NCBI GenBank assembly: GCA_004535795.1
Contig: SPIA01000002.1
Coordinates: 306,736-370,735, forward strand
Origin: Gammaproteobacteria bacterium LSUCC0057
GTDB taxonomy: Bacteria > Pseudomonadota > Gammaproteobacteria > Pseudomonadales > Porticoccaceae
DNA: 64,000 nucleotides
Reading direction: 5' to 3'
Shown here in pieces: positions 1 through 8,505 of this stretch (the first letter of the stretch is position 1; each line of letters opens with the position of its first letter). The translations under genes and the position numbers were made by a program. The notes under the pieces were generated by a model that was given only the letters and a program-made list of their open reading frames with translations, was not told the DNA's origin and did no database searches.

Positions 1-1135
1 CGGCCATGAACGGATCGGGGTCGAGCTGCTCGACGTTCCACACCCCGGGCTTGAGCCAGTGACCCTGCAACACCATTTTGGCGCCGATCATCGCCGGTAC
101 CCCGGTGGTGTAGGAGATCGCCTGCGACTGCACTTCGGCGTAGCACTCTTGGTGGTCTTTAATGTTGTAGAGGTAGACGGTTTTTTGCTGGCCATCTTTA
201 ACACCGCTGACCACGCAGCCAATACAGGTCTTGCCGACTGTGCGCGGGCCGAGGCTGGCCGGGTCGGGCAGCAGTGCGCGCAAAAATTGAATCGGCACAA
301 TCTGCTGGCCGTTAAACTCGACCGGGGCGATGCCGGTCATACCGACGTTGCCGAGCACCTCGAGATGCTTGAGATAGCTGTCGCCAAAACTCATCCAGAA
401 CTGGGCGCGACGCAGCGTCGGGAAGTTGGCGGTCAGCGACTCCAGCTCTTCGTGGTACATGCGGTAGATGTTGTAACTGCCAACGCCCTCCGGGCAGGTA
501 AAGCTCTGCTTGAGCGACATCGCCGGGGTGGTGACAAAGGCACCATCCTCCCAGTGGCGGCACTCGGCGGTGACCTCGCGGATATTGATCTCGGGGTTAA
601 AGTTGGTGGCAAACGGGTAGCCGTGGTCGCCGCCGTTGACGTCGATAATATCCAGGGTGTGGATCTCATCGAAGTAGTGTTTGGCTAGGTAAGCGGTAAA
701 AATATTGGTGGCACCGGGATCAAAACCACAGCCGAGCAGCGCCATCAAGCCGGCCTGCTCGAACTTTTCGCGATAGGCCCACTGCCAGTGGTACTCGAAC
801 TTAGCGGTGTCGAGCGGCTCGTAGTTGGCGGTGTCCATGTAGTGCACGCCGGCCTCGAGACAGGCGTCCATAATGGTCAGGTCTTGGTAGGGCAGCGCAA
901 CATTAATCACCAGTAGCGGCTGCTCGGCGCGCAGCAGCGCCACCAGCTCGGGGACATTGTCGGCGTCGACACAGGCCGTTTTGATCGACCGCGGCAGCTG
1001 CGCGGCGATCGCCTCGCACTTGGCCAGCGTGCGGCTGGCCAGCACGATCTCGCCAAACACCTCGGGCAGCTGGGCGCACTTGTGGGCCACCACCGCGCCA
1101 ACGCCGCCGGCACCAATAATCATCACTTTATTCAT
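1..1135 (-). CDS. Carboxyspermidine (carboxynorspermidine) dehydrogenase, 3' end cut by window edge
   Basis: The reading frame is open from an ATG at 1135 to the left edge, giving 378 residues. It begins with a Rossmann nucleotide-binding motif (IGAGGVG, residues 7-13). Family landmarks follow: GFDPG, a DVNGGDHG segment, QAISYTTG, and near the edge EQLDPDPF. In the Vibrio carboxynorspermidine dehydrogenase this last motif lies about 30 residues before the C terminus, so only the tail should be missing. The family resembles saccharopine dehydrogenase. It reductively condenses aspartate semialdehyde with putrescine or diaminopropane using NADPH, in the cytoplasm; a decarboxylase (nspC type) then yields spermidine or norspermidine. 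Arginine decarboxylase lies 26 bases upstream on the same strand, consistent with agmatine and putrescine supply. The decarboxylase would be expected just beyond the left edge. The substrate (putrescine or diaminopropane) cannot be decided from sequence. Confidence 0.85.
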   Translation of the reverse strand, partial: MNKVMIIGAGGVGAVVAHKCAQLPEVFGEIVLASRTLAKCEAIAAQLPRSIKTACVDADNVPELVALLRAEQPLLVINVALPYQDLTIMDACLEAGVHYMDTANYEPLDTAKFEYHWQWAYREKFEQAGLMALLGCGFDPGATNIFTAYLAKHYFDEIHTLDIIDVNGGDHGYPFATNFNPEINIREVTAECRHWEDGAFVTTPAMSLKQSFTCPEGVGSYNIYRMYHEELESLTANFPTLRRAQFWMSFGDSYLKHLEVLGNVGMTGIAPVEFNGQQIVPIQFLRALLPDPASLGPRTVGKTCIGCVVSGVKDGQQKTVYLYNIKDHQECYAEVQSQAISYTTGVPAMIGAKMVLQGHWLKPGVWNVEQLDPDPFMA

Positions 1136-1161
1136 CGCTTTCTCCTGTGCAATGCGAGCGG

Positions 1162-3075
1162 CTAATCGCGCTCAAAGTAGGTGTAGCCGTTGAGGCTGGA
1201 GTTAAACGCCTGCAACATCTCGCGGCGCATGGCCAAATCGATTTCGCCACTTTTTACCGCCGCTTCAGCGGCCACGCGGAACTGCTCGTAGAGCTCTTTG
1301 GGATTGTACTCGACATAGCTGAGCACATCGCCAATGCTATCCCCGACGATCTCTTCCACAAACTCGAAGCCGCCGCGCTCGTCGATACGCACACTGGCGA
1401 CATGGGTGTCGCCAAACAAGTTGTGCAGATCGCCGAGCGTCTCCTGGTAGGCGCCGACCAAGAACACCCCTAAATAGTACTCCTGACCGGGGTCGAAACG
1501 GTGCAAGGCGATGGTGCGGCTCTCCCCGGTGGCGCTGGCAAAGTGGTCGATCTTGCCATCTGAGTCACAGGTGATGTCGGCAATAATCGCGGTGCGATCG
1601 GGCTGTTCGCCGAGCCGGTGAATCGGCATCACCGGAAACAGCTGGTCGATCGCCCAGCTGTCTGGCAGCGACTGGAACAAGCTGAAATTACCGTAGTAGA
1701 TATCGGCCAGCGCCTGATCGAGATCCTGCAGCTCAGGGGGTATCCGCGGCAAGCTCGGCAGCAGTTCGCGGGTGCGCTGCAACACCTCCAGGTAGAAAAT
1801 ATCGGCCAACGCCAGTTCGCGCAGCTGTACTAACCCCTGGCGGAACATACGGCGCACCTCCTCGCGGTAGTGCACCGCGTCGTTGCAGCTCTCCTGAACG
1901 TTGTTAGCGGTGAGCTGCTCGAGGGTTTGAAACAGATTGCGCAAGTAGTCACTGCACTCATCGGGAAGCTGCTGCGGGATAGTGGCGGCGCGAAAACGGC
2001 TGACATCCAACACATTGAACAGCAGCACCGACGAGTAGGCGACAGTGGCGCGACCGGACTCGGTAATTATGGTTGGGTGAGCGACACCATAGCTGTCGAG
2101 CGACTCGCCAATACCCTCGACAATATCAATACAGTATTCGTCGAGGCTGTAGTTTTTGCTGTGCGTCTCGTTGGTGGCAGCACCGGTGTAGTCGACCGCC
2201 AAACCGCCGCCGAGGTCGAGATAGGTGAGCGGTGCGCCCTCGCCAACCAGGTCGACAAAGTAGCGGCACGCCTCTTGGACACCGGCGCGAATATTGCGGA
2301 TGTTGGGGATCTGCGAGCCGATGTGGTAGTGCATCAGCTGCAGGCAGTGCAGCATGTCCACTTCGCGCAGACGATCTACCGCGCTGATCAACTGGCTCAC
2401 CGAGAGACCAAACAGCGAGCGGTCGCCGCTGTCCTCGTTCCAGTGGCCCTCGACCCGCGCCGCCAGTTTGACGCGCACACCGAGCAGCGGCTCAATGCCC
2501 AACCGACGGCTGGTTTTAATAATAATTTCCAGCTCGGCCAAGGTCTCAATCACAAAAAAGCAGCGCAGGCCAAGGCGTCGGGCGTGCAGCCCGAGCTCGA
2601 CAAACTCGGCATCTTTATAGCCGTTGCAGACAATACAGGCCTCGCGGTCGCGCAGGTGGGCGAGCGCCACCATCAGCTCCGCCTTGCTGCCGGCCTCTAA
2701 ACCGTGGTGGTACTGCCCGCCAAATTTGGTGATCTCTTCCACCACATGGCACTGCTGGTTGACCTTGATCGGGAACACCCCGCGGTAGTGGCCGCGGTAG
2801 TTGAGCTGGGCGATGGCACGCCGAAACGCTTCGTTGAGGCGGGTGATGCGGTCGTCGAGAATATTCTCGATGCGCAGCAGCACCGGCATGGCGTGGCCGC
2901 GCTGCTCGAGCCCGGCGACGATATCCATCAGCGATACCGACTGCTGTACAGCGCCAAAGCTGGCGTTGGCGACCACCTCACCGCTGTCGGCGAGCGAGAA
3001 ATAGCCCGCCCCCCAGTGGTCGATGCCGTACAGTGCCGCGCTATCGGCAGCGCGCCACGGCGCTTGGCCGCTCAA
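1162..3075 (-). CDS. speA: Biosynthetic arginine decarboxylase SpeA
   Basis: SpeA is a PLP enzyme converting arginine to agmatine, the first step of the agmatine route to putrescine. The product matches SpeA along its length: YGIDHWGAGYF at the start, the PLP-lysine segment FPIKVNQQ, EAGSKAEL, HYHIGSQIPNIR, the glycine-rich LDLGGGLAVDY, CDSDGKIDH, GAYQETLGDLHNLFGD and a C-terminal GYTYFERD. The open frame extends to an ATG at 3195, but that extension (about 40 residues) looks non-coding. The start given is a TTG at 3075, which gives 637 residues, near the usual family length. Its TTG overlaps the TGA of a short upstream ORF (TTGA). A frameshift joining that ORF to speA is the alternative. The gene lies directly upstream of the carboxyspermidine dehydrogenase. 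Function is nearly certain; the start is uncertain. Confidence 0.93.
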   Translation of the reverse strand: MSGQAPWRAADSAALYGIDHWGAGYFSLADSGEVVANASFGAVQQSVSLMDIVAGLEQRGHAMPVLLRIENILDDRITRLNEAFRRAIAQLNYRGHYRGVFPIKVNQQCHVVEEITKFGGQYHHGLEAGSKAELMVALAHLRDREACIVCNGYKDAEFVELGLHARRLGLRCFFVIETLAELEIIIKTSRRLGIEPLLGVRVKLAARVEGHWNEDSGDRSLFGLSVSQLISAVDRLREVDMLHCLQLMHYHIGSQIPNIRNIRAGVQEACRYFVDLVGEGAPLTYLDLGGGLAVDYTGAATNETHSKNYSLDEYCIDIVEGIGESLDSYGVAHPTIITESGRATVAYSSVLLFNVLDVSRFRAATIPQQLPDECSDYLRNLFQTLEQLTANNVQESCNDAVHYREEVRRMFRQGLVQLRELALADIFYLEVLQRTRELLPSLPRIPPELQDLDQALADIYYGNFSLFQSLPDSWAIDQLFPVMPIHRLGEQPDRTAIIADITCDSDGKIDHFASATGESRTIALHRFDPGQEYYLGVFLVGAYQETLGDLHNLFGDTHVASVRIDERGGFEFVEEIVGDSIGDVLSYVEYNPKELYEQFRVAAEAAVKSGEIDLAMRREMLQAFNSSLNGYTYFERD

Positions 3076-3158
3076 TGCAGGGGCCCGCAGGGAGCTCGGT
3101 GCAGACCGAGAAAGGCAGGAGTGGCCAGCGCTGTGGCCGGTGTGGCGATTGTCATCAT
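3072..3158 (-). CDS. Possible 28-residue leader ORF overlapping the speA start
   Basis: An ORF beginning ATGATG at 3158 is preceded by a G-rich stretch (GGGGG about five bases before the ATG) that could act as a ribosome binding site. It encodes MMTIATPATALATPAF followed by 12 more residues. Its TGA stop overlaps the TTG start candidate of speA. Two readings fit: a leader peptide translationally coupled to speA, or the true SpeA N terminus separated from the rest by a frameshift (natural or a sequence error). Low complexity and short length keep confidence low. Confidence 0.35.
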   Translation of the reverse strand: MMTIATPATALATPAFLGLHRAPCGPLH

Positions 3159-3213
3159 CAGTACCCCCGTGGCCGACCGCTCGATCGCACCGCAAAAAGA
3201 TAGTACCAACAAC

Positions 3214-3232
3214 CGGAGGAGCTCTGCCTCCG
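3214..3232. repeat. Inverted repeat in the speA 5' region
   Basis: A perfect 6-bp stem (CGGAGG / CCTCCG) with a 7-base loop lies about 140 bases upstream of the speA start candidate. A TATAGT hexamer on the minus strand at 3270-3275 could be a -10 element, which would put the hairpin in the speA leader. I see no T-tract directly after it, so it is not a clear terminator. In the rest of 3196-3455, between speA and the divergent gene, I see nothing further. Confidence 0.3.
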
Positions 3233-3455
3233 AACCTAGCCGTCGCCGCCAGGGGCGGCGCGGTCGCGCACTATACAAAATTGTCTCTTCCAGCACAGAG
3301 TTTTTTTAAAACTGACCGGCGAGAGTACATGACTCATATGCCCTCTGCGGTCGCGCTCTGCACGCCTTAGCACGGCCGATCTGCACACTTATTGCCCGCA
3401 GCAGCTAGGTTTAAACAGTAAAGGCCGATCAATTTACTCGATGAGGTGCCCAACC

Positions 3456-4259
3456 ATGCCATTTTTACCCAGCCAAAGGTTGCCGATTATCGCCGTGTTG
3501 GCGTTGCTGTCAGTGGCGCTCAACCTGCTGTTTGGTTACCAACTCTACCGCATCGGCTCTGCGGCGCCGGCGGTCGACAGCGCCCCGGCGCTGCACACTG
3601 TCACCGCCGCCCAGCTCGACCCGGCGCACCCGCTATTGGGCCAGACCCTACAGCCGACCAGCGAGCGCGCGATTATTGCCCAGCAGTTAAAGCTGCAGTT
3701 GTGGAGTGGTTACCCGCGCAGTAGCGACTACTACTGGCGCGCCGACTACAGCCCACTGCCCAGCACCTGGCTCCAACACCGCCGCAACTGGCTGGCGCAG
3801 TCGCGCCAGCAACTGCTGCAACTGTTCGGCGCCACTGCCGTCTACGAGCCGCTGTTTAGCGAGTTCTTCTTCCCGCTGCGCGAGCTGTTGCCGTTTCTCT
3901 CCAGCGATGCCCACGCCCGTCTCTTCAGCGACGCCGGCCAGACAGTGCCGCGCCCACTCAGTGTCGAACAGGCTTTTTTACACAGCGCCCACTATGTCGA
4001 TTCGCAGCGGTTGGCCGAACTGCTCAACCCCCCCGAGCTATTTGAATATGGATTGCGTTACTCGGCCACTGCACAGCGGCTGCGCGGCAGTGGTGTGGCG
4101 CTCGACGAACAGACCTTTAGAGAGATTTTTGACCGCGCCAGACGCTACCACCAGCGGCCCAACGCGGCGCGGTTGGCGGCGTTACAACAGATACTCGAAG
4201 CACTGCTGGAACCGGCTGTTGCTCAACAGCTGCTCGAGCAGCTGCGCGCCCAGCCCTAA
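3456..4259 (+). CDS. Unknown membrane-anchored protein
   Basis: This is a 267-residue protein I do not recognise. The ATG at 3456 is preferred over the in-frame ATG at 3441 because GAGGTG lies at 3443-3448, a suitable distance upstream. One hydrophobic segment near the N terminus (about residues 9-28, IIAVLALLSVALNLLFGY) suggests a signal anchor, with the rest periplasmic. The body is rich in Leu, Gln and Arg and probably helical; a YYWRADYSPLPSTWLQ stretch and an FFFPLRELLPF stretch are the most distinctive parts. No cysteines or catalytic motifs stand out. It is divergent from speA and converges on fabY with a four-base overlap of stop codons (TAA on plus, TAG on minus), so it is probably transcribed alone. 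Confidence 0.75.
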   Translation: MPFLPSQRLPIIAVLALLSVALNLLFGYQLYRIGSAAPAVDSAPALHTVTAAQLDPAHPLLGQTLQPTSERAIIAQQLKLQLWSGYPRSSDYYWRADYSPLPSTWLQHRRNWLAQSRQQLLQLFGATAVYEPLFSEFFFPLRELLPFLSSDAHARLFSDAGQTVPRPLSVEQAFLHSAHYVDSQRLAELLNPPELFEYGLRYSATAQRLRGSGVALDEQTFREIFDRARRYHQRPNAARLAALQQILEALLEPAVAQQLLEQLRAQP

Positions 4260-6166
4260 TCTGCGCCGGTCATATCCTGCCACGGATTGGAGGTGTCAAA
4301 CTGCACTGACAGAGCATAGCCCGGCAGGCTCAGCTCGCTGGTATTGAGGCGCAGCTGCCCAACATCGACCTGATCTTCGCCAAAGCGGTAGATGACATCG
4401 AGCTGGCCGCGCTCGGCGCGCTGCTGGTAATCCGTCGCCGCGCTGCGGGTCTGCTCGCGGCGCTGGCAGTAACCGGCAAAGGCCTGGCCGTAACGGTTGG
4501 CCAGCATAGTCTCAACCAGCGCCGGCGCCAGTACCACACCGGTGGCGTTGTTGCCGCCAAAGCCCTTGGAGTTAATAAAGGCTAGCTGGCGAGGCTGCTG
4601 CCGGCAGTCGAGATCCGCAATCGGGAAGGTGAGGTGCTGCTGGAAGACGTCATCGGCGACTTTGTCGATGGTTTTAATACCCGGTACAAACTGGTGGTGA
4701 AACACTCCCAATGCCGAGATCAGTTGATCGCCGCTGGCGGCGGTCAACGAGTGGCCGAGGTAGGATTTGGGTGCGGTCACCGGCCAGTTCTCTATACCAA
4801 ACTCTGCCGCGACCAGGTCGAACATATGCGACTCGGTGATGCGGTTGGCCGGGGTGCTGGAGCCGTGGGCGTAGACTACGCTGTTGTTGCGCACCGTCTC
4901 CAGCCCAACAACCGCCGCGGCCTTGGCCACCGCTTTGGCAAAGCAGATGTAGTTGCCGGCGCCGGGGGCCGAGATCGATTTCTTCACCCCGTCGGCATTG
5001 ATGTAGACCGCAGGTACCGCGCCGTGGATATCGGCGCCCAGCTCCAGCGCCAAGGCGTCGTCCATCAGCACCACAAACTGCGCCCCCTCGCCAATGGTAA
5101 AGCCACAGTTGTCGCCAAACGGCCGGCTGGCGCGGCGCCAGTCCGGAGTCTGGGTGCCATCTAATTTGCACAGGTTGTCGTCGCTAGCCAGCGCACCCAT
5201 TGCGGCAAAGCCTTCAATGACCTCGGCAGTCGCCACCGCTTCGGCATTGCCGACTATCGCCAGCCGCCGCGCGCCGCTACTAATATCGCGCACCGCGGCC
5301 TGCAGCACAAACAAGAAGCTAGCACAGGCGCCGGTGATCGCCTCGGTGTGGCCGACACTGCCGAGCACATAGGCGTTAATAAAATCTGCCGGCATCGAGT
5401 TGAGCCCGAGCGGCAGCTGCTTAGCGGTGACACGACCACCCAACAGGCGCGACTGCAACATGCCGGCCAACCCCTCGCTGGTCAGCTGGCTAATGCTTGA
5501 ACAGTAAGTACCCACTTGGTCTGGACGAACCGAGTTGAGGAGCTTTTCTAGCGGTATGCCGGTGCTGTGCAGGGCGTCGCTGGCACCCAGTATGGCGGCC
5601 TGCAGACCGCGCGGATGGAAGCGCGCATTGTAGTGAGCGGCCATATCAAAGCCGCTCGGCAGCTGGCCCGCAGCCTTGACCGGCAGCGCATAGTACTGGC
5701 GCAACAGCAGCTCATCGGCGCCACTGCTGGTCACTAACACCGTGCCGTCGCCCTGATCTTGGCACTGCCAGCCCGCGGGCAACTGCGCCGGCAGATCGCG
5801 CTTGGCGATGGTGAAGGTGGTGGCCGCCGCCGGGGCTATGTTCTTCTGCTCGATGACTCGGTCGGGGTCGAAATTTTCAATTTTGCGGATTAATGTGCCG
5901 GACAACACTTGCTCGCCAAAGCGCTCGGCTACCGCCGCCGCTGACAACAGCTCGCCCCCAGCGGTTTTATAACCATCCTGCTGCCAGCTGACCAGCTGCA
6001 TCAGGCAAGCCAAGCCGACCAGCGTCTGCTCGCGATCGGCGGCGCTCAGCGACTCAATAATCATGCGCCGATAGCCCTGGTGGCCAGAGCTGCGCCCGGC
6101 CGGGTTATAACCGCCAAAGCCAACTATGACCGGCAGTGCCGATGGGGGAGTGGTTGCGTTGCTCAT
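4256..6166 (-). CDS. fabY: Beta-ketoacyl-ACP synthase, FabY type
   Basis: At 636 residues this matches the long ketosynthase FabY of Pseudomonas aeruginosa (about 634), which condenses acetyl-CoA with malonyl-ACP to start fatty acid synthesis in place of FabH. The KAS I/II Cys-His-His triad is visible: the nucleophile in ITGACASF (about residue 281), AHGSSTPANR (about 434) and GHSLTAASGD (about 470). The glycine-rich SKGFGGNNAT follows. The first 170 or so residues and last 60 extend beyond a standard KAS II of about 410 residues, as in FabY. The start ATG at 6166 opens MSNATTPPSALPVIVGFGGYNPAG. An AraC-type regulator is divergently encoded 92 bases away and may control it. The alternative, a secondary-metabolism ketosynthase, is unlikely because no partner genes are nearby. 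Confidence 0.88.
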   Translation of the reverse strand: MSNATTPPSALPVIVGFGGYNPAGRSSGHQGYRRMIIESLSAADREQTLVGLACLMQLVSWQQDGYKTAGGELLSAAAVAERFGEQVLSGTLIRKIENFDPDRVIEQKNIAPAAATTFTIAKRDLPAQLPAGWQCQDQGDGTVLVTSSGADELLLRQYYALPVKAAGQLPSGFDMAAHYNARFHPRGLQAAILGASDALHSTGIPLEKLLNSVRPDQVGTYCSSISQLTSEGLAGMLQSRLLGGRVTAKQLPLGLNSMPADFINAYVLGSVGHTEAITGACASFLFVLQAAVRDISSGARRLAIVGNAEAVATAEVIEGFAAMGALASDDNLCKLDGTQTPDWRRASRPFGDNCGFTIGEGAQFVVLMDDALALELGADIHGAVPAVYINADGVKKSISAPGAGNYICFAKAVAKAAAVVGLETVRNNSVVYAHGSSTPANRITESHMFDLVAAEFGIENWPVTAPKSYLGHSLTAASGDQLISALGVFHHQFVPGIKTIDKVADDVFQQHLTFPIADLDCRQQPRQLAFINSKGFGGNNATGVVLAPALVETMLANRYGQAFAGYCQRREQTRSAATDYQQRAERGQLDVIYRFGEDQVDVGQLRLNTSELSLPGYALSVQFDTSNPWQDMTGAD

Positions 6167-6258
6167 CGCCTTATCCTCAGGTTAACTGCCGCTATTGTAG
6201 CGAAACTGCCGACCACAGATTTTCACTTTTCCGCCATTTATTAGCATAGAATAGACAA

Positions 6259-7236
6259 ATGACTTTTAACGTTGTCCTGTTACTCTGCGAAGGTATGCTG
6301 ATCTCCAGCTCAACGCTGGCGGCAGAGATCCTGTTGTTCGCACAGTCGATGGCGCGCGCGCAACGCCACCCGATTCGCGAGATAAAGCTGCACTGGGTAG
6401 TCGACCACGGCCACCAGGTGCGCTGCTCGGCCGGCTTTGCGGTGCCGGCCACAACCACCTTGGCAGCGCTTGCCGACACCTCGATCGACCTGGTCCATCT
6501 GCCGGCGCTGTGGCGCAACCCGCGCCCTGCGCTGGCGCGGCACCGCGACTATTTGCCGTGGCTGGTCGAGCAGCAGCAGCGCAACACTCCGATCACTGCG
6601 GTGGGCACCGGCGTCTGCTTTCTGGCCGCCGCCGGCCTGCTCGATGGCCGCGCCGCCACCACCCACTGGCACTACTTTGATCAGATGCAGCGCGACTACC
6701 CGGCGCTGCAGCTGCAGCGCCAACTGTTCGCCACGCGCGCCGGCAACCTCTACTGCGCGGCCAGCGTCAACGCCATGGCCGAAGTAATGATGGGGCTGGT
6801 AGAGCGCGTCTTTGGCCGTATTATCGCCCGCCAGGCGCAGCGCAATTTCTTCCACGAGATACGCCATCTCGCCGCCGCCGAGGAGAGTCCGCCCCGGCTT
6901 GCCGACGAGACGGTACTGCAGGTGCAGATATGGCTGCAAGACAACTTACAGAAAGCGGTAGTGTTCAGTGAGTTGGCTGCACAGTTTGGCCTCACCACGC
7001 GCACCCTCAACCGCCGCTTTAAACAGGCCAGCGGCCAGACGCTGGGCGACTACCTTCTGGAGCGGCGCATGCAATTTTGTTGTGAGTTACTGCGCGACAG
7101 CGACCTCAATATTGGTGAGGTCGCCGCGCGGGCTGGCTTTGACAGCGCCAGCTGGTTTGCTCGGCGCTTCAAACATTGGAGCGGATCAACCGCATCGGAG
7201 TACCGCAAGACAGTGCGGGCTAAATTGTTTACCTAA
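6259..7236 (+). CDS. GlxA-like transcriptional regulator (DJ-1/PfpI + AraC HTH)
   Basis: This 325-residue protein has an N-terminal DJ-1/PfpI-like amidotransferase fold (about residues 1-190) with the elbow segment GTGVCFLAAAGLLDGRAATTHW typical of GlxA-family regulators. A C-terminal AraC/XylS double helix-turn-helix follows (about 220-320), with FGLTTRTLNRRFKQASG and the second motif IGEVAARAGFDSASWFARRFK. In this family the DJ-1 domain acts as a ligand sensor rather than an enzyme. I see no clear ribosome binding site before the ATG at 6259; an in-frame ATG at 6295 is possible but would cut into the domain. It is divergent from fabY across 92 bases, so control of fabY or autoregulation is plausible but unproven. 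It converges on serA with a 39-base gap. Confidence 0.85.
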   Translation: MTFNVVLLLCEGMLISSSTLAAEILLFAQSMARAQRHPIREIKLHWVVDHGHQVRCSAGFAVPATTTLAALADTSIDLVHLPALWRNPRPALARHRDYLPWLVEQQQRNTPITAVGTGVCFLAAAGLLDGRAATTHWHYFDQMQRDYPALQLQRQLFATRAGNLYCAASVNAMAEVMMGLVERVFGRIIARQAQRNFFHEIRHLAAAEESPPRLADETVLQVQIWLQDNLQKAVVFSELAAQFGLTTRTLNRRFKQASGQTLGDYLLERRMQFCCELLRDSDLNIGEVAARAGFDSASWFARRFKHWSGSTASEYRKTVRAKLFT

Positions 7237-7275
7237 ACGGTTGGCGGCGGCACACGGGCGCAGCGTTGATTGGTG

Positions 7276-8445
7276 TCAAATCACCCGCACGTGGGTGACG
7301 CCGTCTACCGCGGCAATGGCACTGCGCACTGCGTTGCTGACCTCCCCTTCGACATCGACAATATTGTAGGCGACATCGCCGCGGCTTTTGTTGACCATAT
7401 CGAGCACGTTGAGGTTGCTCTCGGCGAGCACCGCCAGCACGCTGCCGAGCACCTTAGGCACGTTGTTGTTACTAAAGGTGATGCGGGTGCCGCCGTTGCG
7501 TTCCATCACTGTTTTGGGGTAGTTGACGGAGTTGCGAATATTGCCGTTGCTCAAAAAGTCCATCAGCTGATCGGCGGCCATTACCGCGCAGTTTTCTTCC
7601 GCCTCGGCGGTACTGGCACCGATGTGCGGCATAGTGATGACATCTTTACGTCCGAGCAACTCCGGGCGGGGGAAATCGGTGATATAACCACCCAGTTGAC
7701 CTGCGTCGAGCGCCGTTAACAGCGCTGCGGTATCGACGATTTCCTCGCGGGCAAAGTTGAGGATCTTGGCGCTCGGCTTCATACCAGCCAGCGTCTCGGC
7801 ATTGATCAAATGCCGTGTCGCCTCAATAGCGGGCACATGCAGGGTGATAAAGTCTGACCGCCCCAGCAGAGTCTGCAGGTTCTCCATGCGCTCGACGCGG
7901 CTCGACAGCTGCCAGGCGGCCTCGACGGATATGGCTGGATCGTAACCGATCACCCGCATGCCCAATTCGACAGCCATGTTGGCGACCAGTGAACCGATCG
8001 CGCCCAAGCCGACGATGCCGAGTGTTTTGCCGACGATTTCGCCACCGGCAAAGTGTTTTTTTTGCGCCTCGAGCAGCTTGCCCATCTCTGTGGCGTCGTC
8101 CATATCGGTGAGCCCCTGGACGTAGTTCATGCCGCCATAAATATCGCGCGAACCGAGCAGCAGACCAGCCAAAATCAGCTCTTTAACCGCATTGGCGTTG
8201 GCGCCTGGGGTGTTAAATACCACGATGCCTTTAGCGGTGTAGTCATCGACGGGGATATTATTGGTGCCGGCGCCGGCCCGCGCGACCGCAACAACACTCT
8301 CGGGGACCGGCTCGCCGTGCAATTTGTGGCTGCGCAGAATATAGGCGTCGGGGGCGCTGAATTCACTGGCGATCTCGTATTGGTCGCGCGGGAAGCGGTC
8401 TAACCCTTTGCTGGAGATGGCGTTGTAGGTGCGAATTTTAAACAT
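7276..8445 (-). CDS. serA: D-3-phosphoglycerate dehydrogenase
   Basis: This 389-residue enzyme catalyses NAD-dependent oxidation of 3-phosphoglycerate to 3-phosphohydroxypyruvate, the first step of serine synthesis. Visible features are an N-terminal substrate-binding part (AGAGTNNIPVDDYTAKGI), the NAD-binding motif GIVGLGAIGSLVA, the catalytic-arginine segment NFAREEIVDT and the catalytic-histidine segment MPHIGASTAEAEEN. A C-terminal ACT domain starts near residue 320 (KVLGSVLAVLAESNLNVLDMVNKSRGD) and would bind serine for feedback control. It lacks the intervening domain of long (about 530-residue) enzymes. An AAGGAAT ribosome binding site lies 6 bases before the ATG at 8445. It follows serC by 60 bases on the same strand, probably as a serCA operon. 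A perfect GCGGCC-AAT-GGCCGC hairpin sits in that gap and could affect the ratio of the two products. Confidence 0.93.
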   Translation of the reverse strand: MFKIRTYNAISSKGLDRFPRDQYEIASEFSAPDAYILRSHKLHGEPVPESVVAVARAGAGTNNIPVDDYTAKGIVVFNTPGANANAVKELILAGLLLGSRDIYGGMNYVQGLTDMDDATEMGKLLEAQKKHFAGGEIVGKTLGIVGLGAIGSLVANMAVELGMRVIGYDPAISVEAAWQLSSRVERMENLQTLLGRSDFITLHVPAIEATRHLINAETLAGMKPSAKILNFAREEIVDTAALLTALDAGQLGGYITDFPRPELLGRKDVITMPHIGASTAEAEENCAVMAADQLMDFLSNGNIRNSVNYPKTVMERNGGTRITFSNNNVPKVLGSVLAVLAESNLNVLDMVNKSRGDVAYNIVDVEGEVSNAVRSAIAAVDGVTHVRVI

Positions 8446-8505
8446 GGCGAATTCCTTGTGGCGCGGCCAATGGCCGCGGCAGACTTAATTGAACAACAGG
8501 CTAGA

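Noticed and set aside
1870-2700. 276-residue plus-strand ORF opposite speA
   Set aside because: It lies wholly antisense to a clear SpeA and has no recognisable domain; open antisense frames are common in GC-rich coding DNA.
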